From the NCBI RefSeq assembly GCF_007833215.1, contig NZ_CP042239.1, forward strand, positions 3,718,001-3,782,000: a stretch of 64,000 nucleotides of DNA. Reading direction: 5' to 3'. A program made the translations under genes and the position numbers. Below, one piece after another: positions 1 through 8,589 of the stretch (positions within the stretch are counted from its first letter, which is position 1; each line of letters starts with the position of its first letter). Below the pieces are notes generated by a model. That model was not told the origin of the DNA. It worked only from the letters and a program-made list of their open reading frames with translations, and did no database searches. The DNA is from Sphingomonas suaedae. GTDB lineage: Bacteria; Pseudomonadota; Alphaproteobacteria; Sphingomonadales; Sphingomonadaceae.

Positions 1-538
1 CCGCGCGCTCGATCTTACCCCGCCGTCCAGCATCCGCGTCGTGATCCTGGGGCAGGATCCCTATCATGGTGAGGGGCAGGCGCATGGCCTGTGCTTCTCG
101 GTCCAGCCCGGCGTCCGCGTGCCGCCGAGCCTGGTCAATATCTACAAGGAGCTGAAGGCCGATCTCGGCATTGATCCGCCCGGCCACGGCTTCCTCGAGC
201 ATTGGGCGAAGCAGGGCGTGTTGCTGCTCAACAACGTCCTGACGGTCGAGATGGGGCTGGCGGCGTCGCACAAGGGGCGGGGGTGGGAGCGGTTCACTGA
301 CGCGGTCGTCGCGCATGTCAACGCGCTGCCCGATCCAGTGGTGTTCATGCTGTGGGGCAGCCACGCTCAGAAAAAGGCTGCGTCGGTCGATCCGCGGCAT
401 CTGGTGCTCAAATCGGTCCACCCGTCGCCGCTCTCGGCGCACGGCGGCTTTTTCGGGTGTCGGCATTTCTCGAAGGCGAACGCCTTCCTTGAAGCGAACG
501 GGCGCGGCGCGATCGACTGGGCGCTGCCCCCGGTTTGA
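1..538 (+). CDS. ung: Uracil-DNA glycosylase, family 1 (5' end outside window)
   Basis: This enzyme removes uracil from DNA, the first step of base-excision repair. The frame is open from base 2 to the stop at 536-538, giving 178 visible codons; a family 1 enzyme has about 220-230, so roughly the first 50 residues lie upstream of the window. A GTG at 41 is an internal Val and not the start, because coding similarity continues upstream of it. The water-activating motif [13 protein letters not shown] carries the catalytic Asp, [12 protein letters not shown] follows, and the C-terminal [13 protein letters not shown] holds the catalytic His and the DNA-intercalation loop. All hallmark motifs are intact. 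Confidence 0.96.
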   Translation, partial: RALDLTPPSSIRVVILGQDPYHGEGQAHGLCFSVQPGVRVPPSLVNIYKELKADLGIDPPGHGFLEHWAKQGVLLLNNVLTVEMGLAASHKGRGWERFTDAVVAHVNALPDPVVFMLWGSHAQKKAASVDPRHLVLKSVHPSPLSAHGGFFGCRHFSKANAFLEANGRGAIDWALPPV

Positions 539-550
539 ACCCAAAGTTGC

Positions 551-647
551 GTTTGCCCTGAGCCTGTCGAAGGGCGATCCCAACAGCGCTGGGCTCGCCG
601 TCCTTCAACAGGCTCAGGACAGGCCCTTCGACAAGCTCAGGGCAAAC
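551..647. repeat. Sphingomonad-type intergenic inverted repeat
   Basis: A 25-bp arm at 551-575, starting GTTTGCCCTGAGCCTGTCGA, is repeated with one mismatch in inverted orientation at 623-647. A third, degenerate half copy (CCTTCAACAGGCTCAGG) lies at 602-618. Copies built on CCTGAGCCTGTCGAAGG are common between genes in sphingomonads. Here the element sits between two convergent genes and could fold as a transcription stop or act as a REP-like element. Confidence 0.8.
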
Positions 648-687
648 GGAGGGGTTACCCCCGGCTCGCGCCGGGGTGGGGGCATGG

Positions 688-2868
688 TCAGAAACTCACC
701 CGCGCAGCAACGCGGATGTCACGCCCGGCCAGCGGGGCGAAATCCTTGGTAAAGCTCGCATGGCGGCGCGCATCGACGTCGAAGATATTGTTCGCCGACA
801 GGATCAGCGCGGTCTCGCGCGCCTCGCCGAACGGGTGCCAGGTGATCGATGCGTTGACGAGGGTGAACGCCGCCGTCTCGCTCTCGAAGGCGGCGACGCG
901 AGTCTGGCGGGTGACATGTTCGACCTCGACCCGCCCGCCGATCTGGCCCTGGCTCGCATCGATTCCCGCAAGCACCCGCAGCGGCGGGATGCGGGGAACG
1001 GGGCTGCCATCTTCCAGTTCGGCATGGACATAATCGGCGACCAGATTGCCGCCCAAAGTGAAGCCGCCTTCCTCGCCCTCGATAAAGGTCGTCGAAACCT
1101 CACCCTCGACGCCGACATAGCGTGCGTCCGACTGGCGGAACTCGAACACCGGAAGTTCGTCTTTCTCGTCGCCGGTCGCGACCTCATAGATATAGTCGGT
1201 GAACCAGTTGGCGTATCCCGCGACCTGGAACTTCACTGGCCCCGCGCTGCCGCGCGCGTAAATCTCGCCGCCCCAGCTCTTTTCTGTGCGGAAATTGGGG
1301 TTGCCGACCTCATAGGCCTGGGTCGCGATGTGCGGACCGTTGGAGAACAACTCCTCTGCCGACGGCGCACGCACCGCACGGGAGACGTTGGCGCCGATCT
1401 TCACGCGCGGCGCGATTGCGTAGGACAGGCCGAAGGCGCCCGAAAAGGCGTCGAACTTGCGGTCGAACGCAGCGGTGGGCGAATCTTCTTCCAGCCCGAG
1501 CTTTACGGCGTTCGCGCGGGCGTTGGTGCGTTCATAGCGCAGCGCGCCCTCGATCCCCAGCTTGCCGAGATCGAGCTCCTGAAGCGTGAAGAAGCCATAT
1601 TGATCGGTGACATTCTCAGGCACGAAAGCCTCGGCGCCGACGGCCGAGAAGTCTCGTGTAAAGCCCTGGAATCCGCTGACGCCGCGCCAGCCATTGCGGT
1701 CCGCCTGGACCAGTTCCAGCCGCCCCTCGAATCCCTCGGCCGAAAACACGGTGCCGACCTCGTCGCCCTCGAACTCGGTATGTTCATAATCCGAATAACC
1801 CGCCCGGACGCGAAGTGCGTCGATGAAGCCGCCGATCTTCACTTCGCCGCGCATGTCGGCGCGGAACTGCTTGAGCGCGATCGTCACCGGCTCCTCGCCA
1901 TGTTCATGCTCGTCATGATCCTCGTCATCATGATCTTCATCCTCATGATGATGTTCCGCACCCGGGCGCGTCGGAATACCGTAGCGCGTGTCGTAATAGC
2001 CGGCCGAGAAGCCGAGGCTGCCACCGTCGTTGATCAGCGCGATGCCGCCGCCCAGCGTATAGGTGCGGGTTCCGCTATTGGGCAGGCGCCCGCGCTGGTT
2101 GGCCAGTTCCAATGCTTCGGCCGCTTCCTCGGCATGGCCTTCTTCAGCCTCTTCCTCGGCGATGTGGAGCTGTTCGTCGCGCAGGCTCGGGCTCAGCACG
2201 AATCCGCCGATCCGGACATCGTTTGTCTTGCGGTAGCTACCGTCCACATGCGCGACGATCTGTGGGCTGAGGCGAAAGTCGATCGCCGCGCCGCCGCTGC
2301 GCTCATCTGCTGCCGAGCCATAGGTGCCGACCGCATCGACATGGATCATGTTCTCCGGCACCGCGCGCGGGATGCGGCGGTCGAGCACGTTGACTGCGCC
2401 GCCAATCGCCTGACTGCCGAACAGCAACACTGCAGGGCCGCGCAGCACCTCGATCCGCTCGGCGGTCAACGGGTCGATCGACACGGCATGGTCGGTCGAG
2501 GTGTTCGACACGTCGAGCGTGCCGAGGCCGTCGGTGAGGACGCGGACCCGCTCGCCCTGGAAGCCGCGCAGCACCGGGCGCGACGCGCCGGGGCTGAACG
2601 AGGTCGCGGAGACACCCGGTACCTGGGTGAGTGAATCGCCAATCTGTCCGCGAATATTGCGGACCAGCTCGTCGCCGGTGACGACCGAGGTTCCGGCAAG
2701 AAGGTCGAGCTGTGCGATGCCCGGAGCGCTGATGACCACTTCTTCGGTCGCATCGCCATGCACGACACTGCGGCTGCTGCGGTCGCGCGCCTCATGGTCG
2801 CTGGTCTGGGCAAGCGCGGGGGCGGCAAGAATGCTGGTGGCGAGCAGGGCGGCGGCGCAATGCTTCAT
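688..2868 (-). CDS. znuD: TonB-dependent receptor with metal-binding loop, ZnuD-like
   Basis: Outer-membrane receptor of 726 residues, probably importing zinc with energy from TonB. The ATG at 2868 is chosen because it begins a clear signal peptide (MKHCAAALLATSILAAPALA) after a TAGGAA ribosome site; the upstream ATG at 2916 would overlap the operator. The plug domain carries QVPGVSATSF and VEVLRGP-like IEVLRGPAVLLFGSQ. At about residues 306-326 an extracellular loop is a run of His, Asp and Glu (HHHEDEDHDDEDHDEHEHG), the hallmark of ZnuD-type zinc receptors. The C terminus ends in an aromatic residue (RVSF), as outer-membrane barrels do. A Zur-like box lies 48 bp upstream. Nickel or copper uptake cannot be excluded. 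Confidence 0.88.
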   Translation of the reverse strand: MKHCAAALLATSILAAPALAQTSDHEARDRSSRSVVHGDATEEVVISAPGIAQLDLLAGTSVVTGDELVRNIRGQIGDSLTQVPGVSATSFSPGASRPVLRGFQGERVRVLTDGLGTLDVSNTSTDHAVSIDPLTAERIEVLRGPAVLLFGSQAIGGAVNVLDRRIPRAVPENMIHVDAVGTYGSAADERSGGAAIDFRLSPQIVAHVDGSYRKTNDVRIGGFVLSPSLRDEQLHIAEEEAEEGHAEEAAEALELANQRGRLPNSGTRTYTLGGGIALINDGGSLGFSAGYYDTRYGIPTRPGAEHHHEDEDHDDEDHDEHEHGEEPVTIALKQFRADMRGEVKIGGFIDALRVRAGYSDYEHTEFEGDEVGTVFSAEGFEGRLELVQADRNGWRGVSGFQGFTRDFSAVGAEAFVPENVTDQYGFFTLQELDLGKLGIEGALRYERTNARANAVKLGLEEDSPTAAFDRKFDAFSGAFGLSYAIAPRVKIGANVSRAVRAPSAEELFSNGPHIATQAYEVGNPNFRTEKSWGGEIYARGSAGPVKFQVAGYANWFTDYIYEVATGDEKDELPVFEFRQSDARYVGVEGEVSTTFIEGEEGGFTLGGNLVADYVHAELEDGSPVPRIPPLRVLAGIDASQGQIGGRVEVEHVTRQTRVAAFESETAAFTLVNASITWHPFGEARETALILSANNIFDVDARRHASFTKDFAPLAGRDIRVAARVSF

Positions 2869-2915
2869 GGGTACGCGATTCCTAAATTGTGATTTACGCG
2901 CACCCTTAAGTGCCA

Positions 2916-2930
2916 TGTTACATCATAACA
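2916..2930 (-). promoter_or_regulatory. Candidate Zur box upstream of the ZnuD-like receptor
   Basis: The 15-mer TGTTACATCATAACA is an almost perfect inverted repeat (TGTTA / TAACA) and matches the known Zur core TGTTATAnTATAACA at 12 of 14 defined positions. It lies 48-62 bp before the start codon of the receptor, where a zinc-bound repressor would block transcription. Confidence 0.65.
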
Positions 2931-2974
2931 AGTTCAAATTTGCTGCGGATGCGATATGTGGCGCATTCACGACG

Positions 2975-3850
2975 TCAGACTAGGGCTTCGTCCAGCGTCA
3001 CCCCGGCGCGGCGGTGCGCTGCCGTGAGCGTATTGCGCAACAGGCAGGCGATGGTCATCGGCCCGACTCCGCCCGGAACGGGGGTTATCGCGCCAGCGAC
3101 CGAAGCCGCGCTGTCGAACTCCACGTCGCCAACCAGCGCTCCGTCCACGCGATTGATGCCGACATCGATCACCGTCGCACCCGGCTTCAGCCATTCGCCC
3201 TTCACGAAGCCTGCGCGTCCCACCGCCGCGACGACGATATCCGCGCGCGCGACATGATGGGCGAGGTCGCGGGTGCGCGAATGGGCGAGGGTGACGGTGC
3301 AATTGGCCGCGGTCAGCAGCGCGGCCATCGGCTTGCCGACCAGGATCGACCGCCCGATCACGATCGCGTCCATGCCCGACAGGTCGCCGATCTGGTCCTG
3401 CAACAGCAAGAGGCAGCCGAGCGGCGTGCAGGGGACCAGCCCATCAATGCCCAGTGCCAGCCGCCCGGCGCTCACCGGGGTCAGGCCATCGACATCCTTG
3501 GCCGGATCGATCGCAGCGACCACCGCCTGCTCGTCGAGATGCTTCGGAAGCGGCAGCTGGACGAGGATCCCGTCCACGGCATCGTCGGCATTCAACTGCT
3601 CGACCAGCGCAACCAGCGTCGCCTGATCGGTATCGGCGGGCAAGCGGTGCTCGAAACTCGCCATATTGGCGGCAACGGTCGCCTTGCCCTTGCTGCGCAC
3701 ATAGACGGTGGAGGCGGGGTCGTCGCCGACCAGCACCACGGCAAGGCCCGCCTTGCGGCCCGCCGCTGCTTCGAATGCCGTCGCAGCCTCACCCACACGG
3801 GCGCGCAACGCGGCCGCGAATTCCTTGCCGTCGATGATCTCAGCGCTCAT
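2975..3850 (-). CDS. folD: Bifunctional methylene-THF dehydrogenase / methenyl-THF cyclohydrolase
   Basis: Cytoplasmic enzyme of 291 residues that interconverts 5,10-methylene-, methenyl- and 10-formyl-tetrahydrofolate. Family signatures are visible: YVRSKGKA with the catalytic Lys, [14 protein letters not shown], the NADP site [16 protein letters not shown] and the C-terminal [11 protein letters not shown]. The start ATG at 3850 overlaps the end of the DUF167 gene by 11 bp; an in-frame upstream start at 3862 is less likely. It runs last in a yggT-DUF167-folD operon. In this genome it would also supply the step between MetF and PurU in one-carbon disposal from LigM demethylation. Confidence 0.96.
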   Translation of the reverse strand: MSAEIIDGKEFAAALRARVGEAATAFEAAAGRKAGLAVVLVGDDPASTVYVRSKGKATVAANMASFEHRLPADTDQATLVALVEQLNADDAVDGILVQLPLPKHLDEQAVVAAIDPAKDVDGLTPVSAGRLALGIDGLVPCTPLGCLLLLQDQIGDLSGMDAIVIGRSILVGKPMAALLTAANCTVTLAHSRTRDLAHHVARADIVVAAVGRAGFVKGEWLKPGATVIDVGINRVDGALVGDVEFDSAASVAGAITPVPGGVGPMTIACLLRNTLTAAHRRAGVTLDEALV

Positions 3851-4160
3851 GGCCCGCCCCATAAAGACTCTCGGCGATTCCCGCCAGCGCCTTGGGATCG
3901 CCTGAAATCACGATCCGCTTTACCCGCGCGGTTTCTCCCGCGATGAGATTCACGTCGCGCTTCGCGACACCGAACGTTCTGGCGACCAGTTCGATCAGCG
4001 CGGTATTGGCCGCGCCCTCGACTGGAGGCGCGGCGATGCGTGCGGCGAAATGCTCAGCGGTGCCGGGCAAAAGCACGCTTTTGGACGCGCGCGGCGTTGC
4101 GCGGACCGCGATCCTCAGCCCGCCCTCGGTGCTATGCCAGGGGCGGGGGTCGGCGCTCAA
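3840..4160 (-). CDS. DUF167 (YggU-type) protein
   Basis: Small protein of 106 residues in the DUF167/YggU family, of unknown biochemical role. It shows the typical family core: [16 protein letters not shown] near the N terminus and then [16 protein letters not shown]. The likely start is the TTG at 4160, which overlaps the stop of the YggT gene in a TTGA junction and implies translational coupling; the usual pairing of yggT with yggU supports this. No longer start without overlapping YggT further is needed to contain the domain. Confidence 0.85.
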   Translation of the reverse strand: MSADPRPWHSTEGGLRIAVRATPRASKSVLLPGTAEHFAARIAAPPVEGAANTALIELVARTFGVAKRDVNLIAGETARVKRIVISGDPKALAGIAESLYGAGHER

Positions 4161-4471
4161 GCCGCTGGCGCGGCCAGCGCGACGTAGAGGTTCGGGATCA
4201 CCGCATAGTTGATGATCGCGATCAGGATCAGCACCACGAACGGTGCGAAATCCATCGGCCCGGTGTCGGGCAGGATGCGGCGGATCGGCCGATAGATCGG
4301 CTCGGTCAGCGTGTTGAGGCCGCGCCACAGCGAGCTGACGAAATCATTGTAGGTGTTGATCACGTTGAACGCGATCAGGATCGACAGGATCGCCTGGACG
4401 ACGATGATCCACCACAACACGTTCAGCAGGATCTGGACGATGTCGAAAAGGATCGCGAGCGTGGTTTCCAA
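4157..4471 (-). CDS. YggT family integral membrane protein
   Basis: Membrane protein of 104 residues with two hydrophobic hairpin segments (about 3-33 and 76-100). Between them is the conserved loop LTEPIYRPIRRILPDTGPMD, the YggT signature. The start is a TTG at 4471 preceded by GGAGGA with good spacing. Family members have been linked to osmotic or envelope functions, but no reaction is known. It is the first gene of a coupled operon with DUF167 and folD. Confidence 0.88.
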   Translation of the reverse strand: METTLAILFDIVQILLNVLWWIIVVQAILSILIAFNVINTYNDFVSSLWRGLNTLTEPIYRPIRRILPDTGPMDFAPFVVLILIAIINYAVIPNLYVALAAPAA

Positions 4472-4542
4472 GAGGGTCCTCCGGGGTTGATGCGCGCTTC
4501 TACCGGAAAGCCCGGGCAGACGGCAACATACTCAGTTGGCGG

Positions 4543-4624
4543 CGGCACCGGCCCGCTCCCCCATCCGGCCACCCAAGGACAATATATTCTCTGGGGGGCG
4601 GGGTGGGGGAGCGGGCCGGTGCCG
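4543..4624. repeat. GC-rich palindromic intergenic element, copy 1
   Basis: An inverted repeat with arms CGGCACCGGCCCGCTCCCC and its complement GGGGAGCGGGCCGGTGCCG, separated by about 45 bases with a secondary CCGGCCACCC-like stem. Two further copies occur at 7139-7222 and 10804-10885. It lies between the divergent yggT and argB ends and could form a stable hairpin in RNA from either strand. Confidence 0.8.
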
Positions 4625-4641
4625 TACTCATATAATACGCT

Positions 4642-5541
4642 TTAGCGATGGACCAAGGTGCCCGCACCCTGGGTCGTGAAGATTTCGAGGAGCATCGCAT
4701 GGGGAATGCGCCCGTCGAGGATGACCGCGGCGTCAACTCCGGCATCGACCGCCGCGACGCAGGTCTCGACCTTGGGGATCATGCCCCCGCTGATCGTTCC
4801 ATCGGCCTTCAGCGCCAGGATGCGGCCGGGATCGAGATCGGTCAGCAACTGCTTGTCCTTGTCGAGAACGCCCGGCACATCCGTCAGCAGGAAGAAGCGT
4901 GAGGCCCCCAGCGCCGCCGCGATCGCGCCTGCCATCGTATCGGCATTGATATTGTAGGTATGGCCGTCCTTGCCCAGCGCGATCGGCGCGATGACGGGGA
5001 TGAAGCCCTGTCCCGACAGAGTCGTCAGCACCGACGCATCGACCGCGACCGGCTCGCCGACAAAGCCCAGATCGACATGCCGCTCGATACCCTGCAACGG
5101 ATCGGCTTCGCTGCGCTGGACTTTCTTGGCGGTGACCAGGCCCGAATCCTTGCCCGAAATTCCGATCGCCTTGCCCCCGGCGGCGCCGATCCAGCTGACG
5201 ATCTCCTTGTTGATCGACCCCGCCAGAACCATTTCCGCGATGCGCGCGGTTTCCGCGTCGGTCACGCGAAGCCCTCCGACGAACTGCGATTCGACGCCAA
5301 GCCGTTTGAGCATCTGTCCGATCTGCGGCCCGCCGCCATGGACGACGACCGGATTGATGCCGACCGCTTTCAGCAGCACGATATCCTCGGCGAAATCGCG
5401 TGCCAGTTCGGGATCGCCCATCGCGTGGCCGCCATATTTCACGACGAAGGTTTTGCCCTTGTACCGCTGCATATAGGGCAGCGCGTCGGTCAGCGTTTCG
5501 GCTTTGGCCAGCATTGCGGGATCGGGAGCATGATCGGTCAT
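4642..5541 (-). CDS. argB: Acetylglutamate kinase
   Basis: Phosphorylates N-acetyl-L-glutamate, the second step of arginine synthesis; 299 residues, usual for the family. The amino-acid-kinase fold is shown by [12 protein letters not shown] (phosphate-binding Lys and Gly), [20 protein letters not shown] with the substrate Arg, and [12 protein letters not shown] near the nucleotide site. The C terminus has [10 protein letters not shown]. It starts at an ATG at 5541, 81 bp from the divergent ArsR-family gene, with which it shares a promoter region. Confidence 0.96.
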   Translation of the reverse strand: MTDHAPDPAMLAKAETLTDALPYMQRYKGKTFVVKYGGHAMGDPELARDFAEDIVLLKAVGINPVVVHGGGPQIGQMLKRLGVESQFVGGLRVTDAETARIAEMVLAGSINKEIVSWIGAAGGKAIGISGKDSGLVTAKKVQRSEADPLQGIERHVDLGFVGEPVAVDASVLTTLSGQGFIPVIAPIALGKDGHTYNINADTMAGAIAAALGASRFFLLTDVPGVLDKDKQLLTDLDPGRILALKADGTISGGMIPKVETCVAAVDAGVDAAVILDGRIPHAMLLEIFTTQGAGTLVHR

Positions 5542-5595
5542 CCGGCGCCCTTAGCGGGACTTGGCCGATCGTGAAAGCACCGGTCACTTGACTCA

Positions 5596-5621
5596 ATTCG
5601 ATAATTAGCTAATTAACGAAT
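5596..5621. promoter_or_regulatory. Near-perfect palindromic operator for the ArsR-family repressor
   Basis: A 26-bp palindrome with half-sites ATTCG..TAATTAG and CTAATTA..CGAAT; only one symmetric base pair breaks the symmetry. It ends one base before the ATG at 5623, covering the ribosome-binding site and probably the promoter. This is what an autorepressor would use. Confidence 0.75.
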
Positions 5622-5622
5622 C

Positions 5623-5916
5623 ATGAGCCAGGTCTTCAAGGCATTGTCCGATCCCACCCGCCGCCGCGTGCTGCAATTGCTGCGCAAGGGGCCGATGAGT
5701 GCGGGAGACTTGAGCGACCAGTTCGACGTGTCGAAACCGACCATGTCGGCGCATTTCGCGGTGCTCAAGGACGCTGACCTGGTTCATGCGGAAAAGGCGG
5801 GGAAGTCCGTCATCTATCACCTGAAGCTCTCGGTGCTGGAAGAGGCGCTGCTGGGCTTTGTCGAGTCATTCGGAAGCAGCGGATCGCCCGCCCCCGACAA
5901 GGAGATTGCAGGATGA
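5623..5916 (+). CDS. ArsR/SdpR-type winged-helix repressor
   Basis: DNA-binding repressor of 97 residues. The winged-helix domain fills residues 1-75: FKALSDPTRRRVLQLLRKG, the recognition helix region SKPTMSAHFAVLKDADLV, then the wing KAGKSVIYHL. There is no ELCVCDL metal site, so it resembles SdpR-type autorepressors that are paired with a membrane protein, rather than ArsR metal sensors. Its stop overlaps the next ATG (ATGA), so both genes are translated together. A palindromic operator immediately precedes the start, which suggests autoregulation. Confidence 0.9.
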   Translation: MSQVFKALSDPTRRRVLQLLRKGPMSAGDLSDQFDVSKPTMSAHFAVLKDADLVHAEKAGKSVIYHLKLSVLEEALLGFVESFGSSGSPAPDKEIAG

Positions 5917-6284
5917 ACAGCGAAACCAAAGTCAGCCTCGCCTGGGGCGCGGGAATCATCGTGCTCGCGCTGGGCCTGAGCTCGGCGCGGAGCGCGGGCC
6001 AGATCGATCACGACACGGTGACGCGGATCATTCTGGGCGCCACCGGCCTGATGGTCGTGTGGTTCGGCAACATGATGCCCAAGCGTTTCGTCCCCAGCGA
6101 AGTGGCGCGCCGCGTTCACCGCGTCGGGGGCTGGTCGATGGTGATCAGCGGGCTGATCTATGCAGGGGCCTTCGCATGGCTGCCGATCCAGACCGCAGTG
6201 TTCGTGGGATGCGGTGCGATCATCGCCGGCCTGGCGATCACCCTCGGCTATTGCCAGTCGGTGCGGACCAAGGCGCGGGCGTGA
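5913..6284 (+). CDS. Small four-helix membrane protein coupled to the SdpR-type repressor
   Basis: A 123-residue integral membrane protein with four hydrophobic segments at about 9-25, 40-55, 70-90 and 95-112. The loop NMMPKRFVPSEVARRVHRVG between helices 2 and 3 is rich in basic residues. Gene overlap with the repressor shows co-regulation, as in sdpR-sdpI pairs, where the membrane protein gives toxin immunity and recruits the repressor. The sequence itself is not clearly SdpI, so that role is only inferred from the arrangement. Confidence 0.7.
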   Translation: MNSETKVSLAWGAGIIVLALGLSSARSAGQIDHDTVTRIILGATGLMVVWFGNMMPKRFVPSEVARRVHRVGGWSMVISGLIYAGAFAWLPIQTAVFVGCGAIIAGLAITLGYCQSVRTKARA

Positions 6285-6289
6285 CAGTT

Positions 6290-6425
6290 AAATCCTCCCC
6301 GGAACGGGGAGGGGGACCGCGCCCGCAGGGCGTGGTGGAGGGGGCGCGAGGCAAGCGAATTGCTTCGAGGAGGGCCCCCTCCGTCAGCGCTTCGCGCTGC
6401 CACCTCCCCGTCCCGGGGAGGATTT
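6290..6425. repeat. Long intergenic inverted repeat
   Basis: Arms AAATCCTCCCCGG..CGGGGAGG at 6290-6313 and the mirrored copy at 6403-6425 enclose a second internal inverted pair (GGTGGAGGGGGC and GCCCCCTCCGTC). The whole 136-bp element lies between two convergent genes and probably works as a bidirectional transcription stop or is a non-autonomous palindromic element. Confidence 0.75.
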
Positions 6426-6434
6426 AGCAAGCAG

Positions 6435-7070
6435 TCACACCCGGTCCAGCCGCCGCCCGAGCGCGACGAAAGCATAGATCAGCACCGGCACCAGCAGGGC
6501 GGACAGCACGATCTTCGAGATCAGCTGTCCGACCAGCAGTGGGCCGATCGGGAATTCGCCGTAAAAGGCGAGGGTGATGAAGATCAGCGTGTCGACGATC
6601 TGGCTGAGGATGCCGGCGACTCCCGCGCGCAGCCACAGCATCTTGCTGCCCTCGCCGCCGCGCATCGCGCTGAAGATGGTGACGTTCAGCGTCTGGGACA
6701 CGCCATAAGCGACGATGCCCGCGCCCCAGATCCGCCATGTCGTCCCCAGGATCAGCTGGATCGCGTCGCGATATTCCGGCCCCATCTTGTCCGATGCGGG
6801 CAGCGCCCAGACCAGCCAGGACAGCAGCATCGACATGAGCAGCGGGATGAACCCGAAGCGGACCAGCTTGTTGGCGGTCACGCGCCCGTGCAATTCCGCC
6901 ACTGCGCTCGAAACGGCGACCAGCAGCAGAAAGGCGAAGATCCCCGCTTCCACCGCCAGCGGCCCCAATGCCACCTGCTTGTTCCCCAGCACGCCCGCGA
7001 TGCAGACCATGCCGCCATAGAAGATCGAAAGGACGAAGAGCGAGCGCGTCAGCGGGGCCGGTGTGGTCAT
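6435..7070 (-). CDS. Queuosine precursor (preQ) transporter, YhhQ/VUT family
   Basis: Inner-membrane protein of about 211 residues that probably imports a 7-deazaguanine queuosine precursor. Six hydrophobic segments are visible, with the family signatures AELHGRVTANKLVRFGF, the W-RIWGAGIVAYGVSQTLNV segment and GILSQIVDTLIF. The ATG at 7070 is chosen; an in-frame TTG at 7127 would add 19 residues without hydrophobic or conserved content. It stands alone between two palindromic repeat elements. Assignment to the YhhQ family is firm; the exact precursor carried is inferred from the family. Confidence 0.85.
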   Translation of the reverse strand: MTTPAPLTRSLFVLSIFYGGMVCIAGVLGNKQVALGPLAVEAGIFAFLLLVAVSSAVAELHGRVTANKLVRFGFIPLLMSMLLSWLVWALPASDKMGPEYRDAIQLILGTTWRIWGAGIVAYGVSQTLNVTIFSAMRGGEGSKMLWLRAGVAGILSQIVDTLIFITLAFYGEFPIGPLLVGQLISKIVLSALLVPVLIYAFVALGRRLDRV

Positions 7071-7138
7071 TGCGCTGCGTAACGCGGTTTCACGCGATAC
7101 GGAAGCGTCCAGGGTTGGCTTCAGCAAAGCTGAAACGG

Positions 7139-7222
7139 CGGCGGCACCGGCCCGCTCCCCACCCGGCCGCCCATATGATGCTCGCGCTGGGTGGTCGGGC
7201 GGGGGAGCGGGCCGGTGCCGCG
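7139..7222. repeat. GC-rich palindromic intergenic element, copy 2
   Basis: Same family as 4543-4624: arms GGCACCGGCCCGCTCCCC and GGGGGAGCGGGCCGGTGCC with inner stem ACCCGGCCGCCCA / TGGGTGGTCGGGC. In this copy short TTCAGC-AGCTGAA repeats flank the palindrome on both sides (7120-7134 and 7223-7239), which may mark its insertion site. Confidence 0.8.
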
Positions 7223-7320
7223 TTCAGCGCAGCTGAATCCGCCCCTAGCCGCAACCGAAACGCGCGCTATGGTGCGACCCCGAACGCTGCGCGCAGACGC
7301 GGCACGAAGGGGTCTCCAGT

Positions 7321-8589
7321 TTGAACAATCTTCCGATCGGCATTCTCGGCATCGTCGCGATTCTCGCGATCGCCTTCCTGCTCTCCTCGAACAAGCGCGC
7401 CATCCGGCTCCGGGTCGTCGGCCCGGCCTTCGCGCTCCAGGCAGGAATCGCCTTCCTCGTTCTCTATGTCCCCGCCGGCCGCGCCGCCATCGAGGGGATG
7501 GCACGGGGCGTGTCTGCGCTGCTCGGCTATGCGCAGGCGGGGACCGACTTCATCTTCGGCCCGCTCGCCCGGCCCGAGGTCGGCGGGCAGAGTTTCGCGA
7601 TCGCCGCGCTGCCGGTCATCATCTTCTTCGCCGCGCTCGTTTCGGTGCTGTACCACCTCAAGATCATGCAATTCCTGGTCCGCTGGATTGGCGGCGCGAT
7701 CGAGAAGGTGACGGGCGTGAGCAAGGTCGAATCGCTGTGTTCGGCGGCGAATATCTTTGTCGGCCAGAGCGAATCGCCCTTGGTGATTCGCCCCTATCTC
7801 GCCAGCCTGACCCCGTCGCAGCTGTTCGCGATCATGTCGGTCGGCATGGCGGGCGTCGCGGGCACGATCCTTGCCGCCTATGCCGCGATGGGGATCAACA
7901 TCCAGTATCTGCTCGCCGCCAGCTTCATGGCCGCGCCCGGCGGGCTGTTGATGGCCAAGATCATGATGCCCGACGAACCCGTGGCGAAGCCGGAAGAACT
8001 CCCGCTCGACGACGCGCTGGTCGATGGCGAGGACGCCGTGATCCGCGCGGTTGAGAATGAGGTGGACGAGGAGCGCGCCGCCAACATCATCATGGCCGCT
8101 GCAATGGGCGCGCAGACCGGCGTCAAGATCGCGGTTGCGGTCGGCGCGATGGTACTCGCCTTCGTCGCCTTGGTCGCGCTCGCCAATGGCCTGCTCGGCG
8201 CGGTGGGCGGCATGTTCGGCTATCCCGAGCTGACCTTTCAGGGGATCATCGGCACCGCTTTTGCCCCGGTCATGTTCCTCGTTGGCATTCCGTGGAACGA
8301 GACCGCGGCGGCAGGCGGACTGTTCGGCACCAAGATGGTGCTCAACGAATTCGTCGCCTTCCTCAACCTCGGCCAGATCCAAGGTCTGTCGGAGCGGAGC
8401 ACCGCGATCATCACCTTTGCATTGTGCGGCTTCGCCAATTTCAGCTCGATCGCGATCCAGATGGCCGCGACCGGCAGCCTCGCCCCCAATCAGCGCCCGA
8501 TGATCGCCAAGCTGGGCGTCAAGGCACTGCTCGCGGGCAGCCTCGCCAACCTGCTGAGCGCCGCGCTGGCGGGGCTGATGCTGCCGTGA
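7321..8589 (+). CDS. Concentrative nucleoside transporter (NupC/CNT family)
   Basis: Inner-membrane cation-coupled nucleoside importer of 422 residues, the usual length for bacterial CNT proteins. About ten membrane segments are visible. The CNT signature FVGQSESPLVIRPYL and the later GLFGTKMVLNEFVAFLNL and CGFANFSSIAIQ motifs place it securely. A charged cytoplasmic loop (about 220-255) is rich in Asp and Glu. It starts with TTG at 7321 after an AAGGGG ribosome site. The substrate range (pyrimidine or purine nucleosides) cannot be told from sequence alone. Confidence 0.92.
   Translation: MNNLPIGILGIVAILAIAFLLSSNKRAIRLRVVGPAFALQAGIAFLVLYVPAGRAAIEGMARGVSALLGYAQAGTDFIFGPLARPEVGGQSFAIAALPVIIFFAALVSVLYHLKIMQFLVRWIGGAIEKVTGVSKVESLCSAANIFVGQSESPLVIRPYLASLTPSQLFAIMSVGMAGVAGTILAAYAAMGINIQYLLAASFMAAPGGLLMAKIMMPDEPVAKPEELPLDDALVDGEDAVIRAVENEVDEERAANIIMAAAMGAQTGVKIAVAVGAMVLAFVALVALANGLLGAVGGMFGYPELTFQGIIGTAFAPVMFLVGIPWNETAAAGGLFGTKMVLNEFVAFLNLGQIQGLSERSTAIITFALCGFANFSSIAIQMAATGSLAPNQRPMIAKLGVKALLAGSLANLLSAALAGLMLP

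Noticed and set aside
676..2634. A 652-codon open frame on the plus strand
   Set aside because: It is the antisense of the ZnuD-like receptor; no domain is recognisable and the opposite frame has a signal peptide, plug and barrel.
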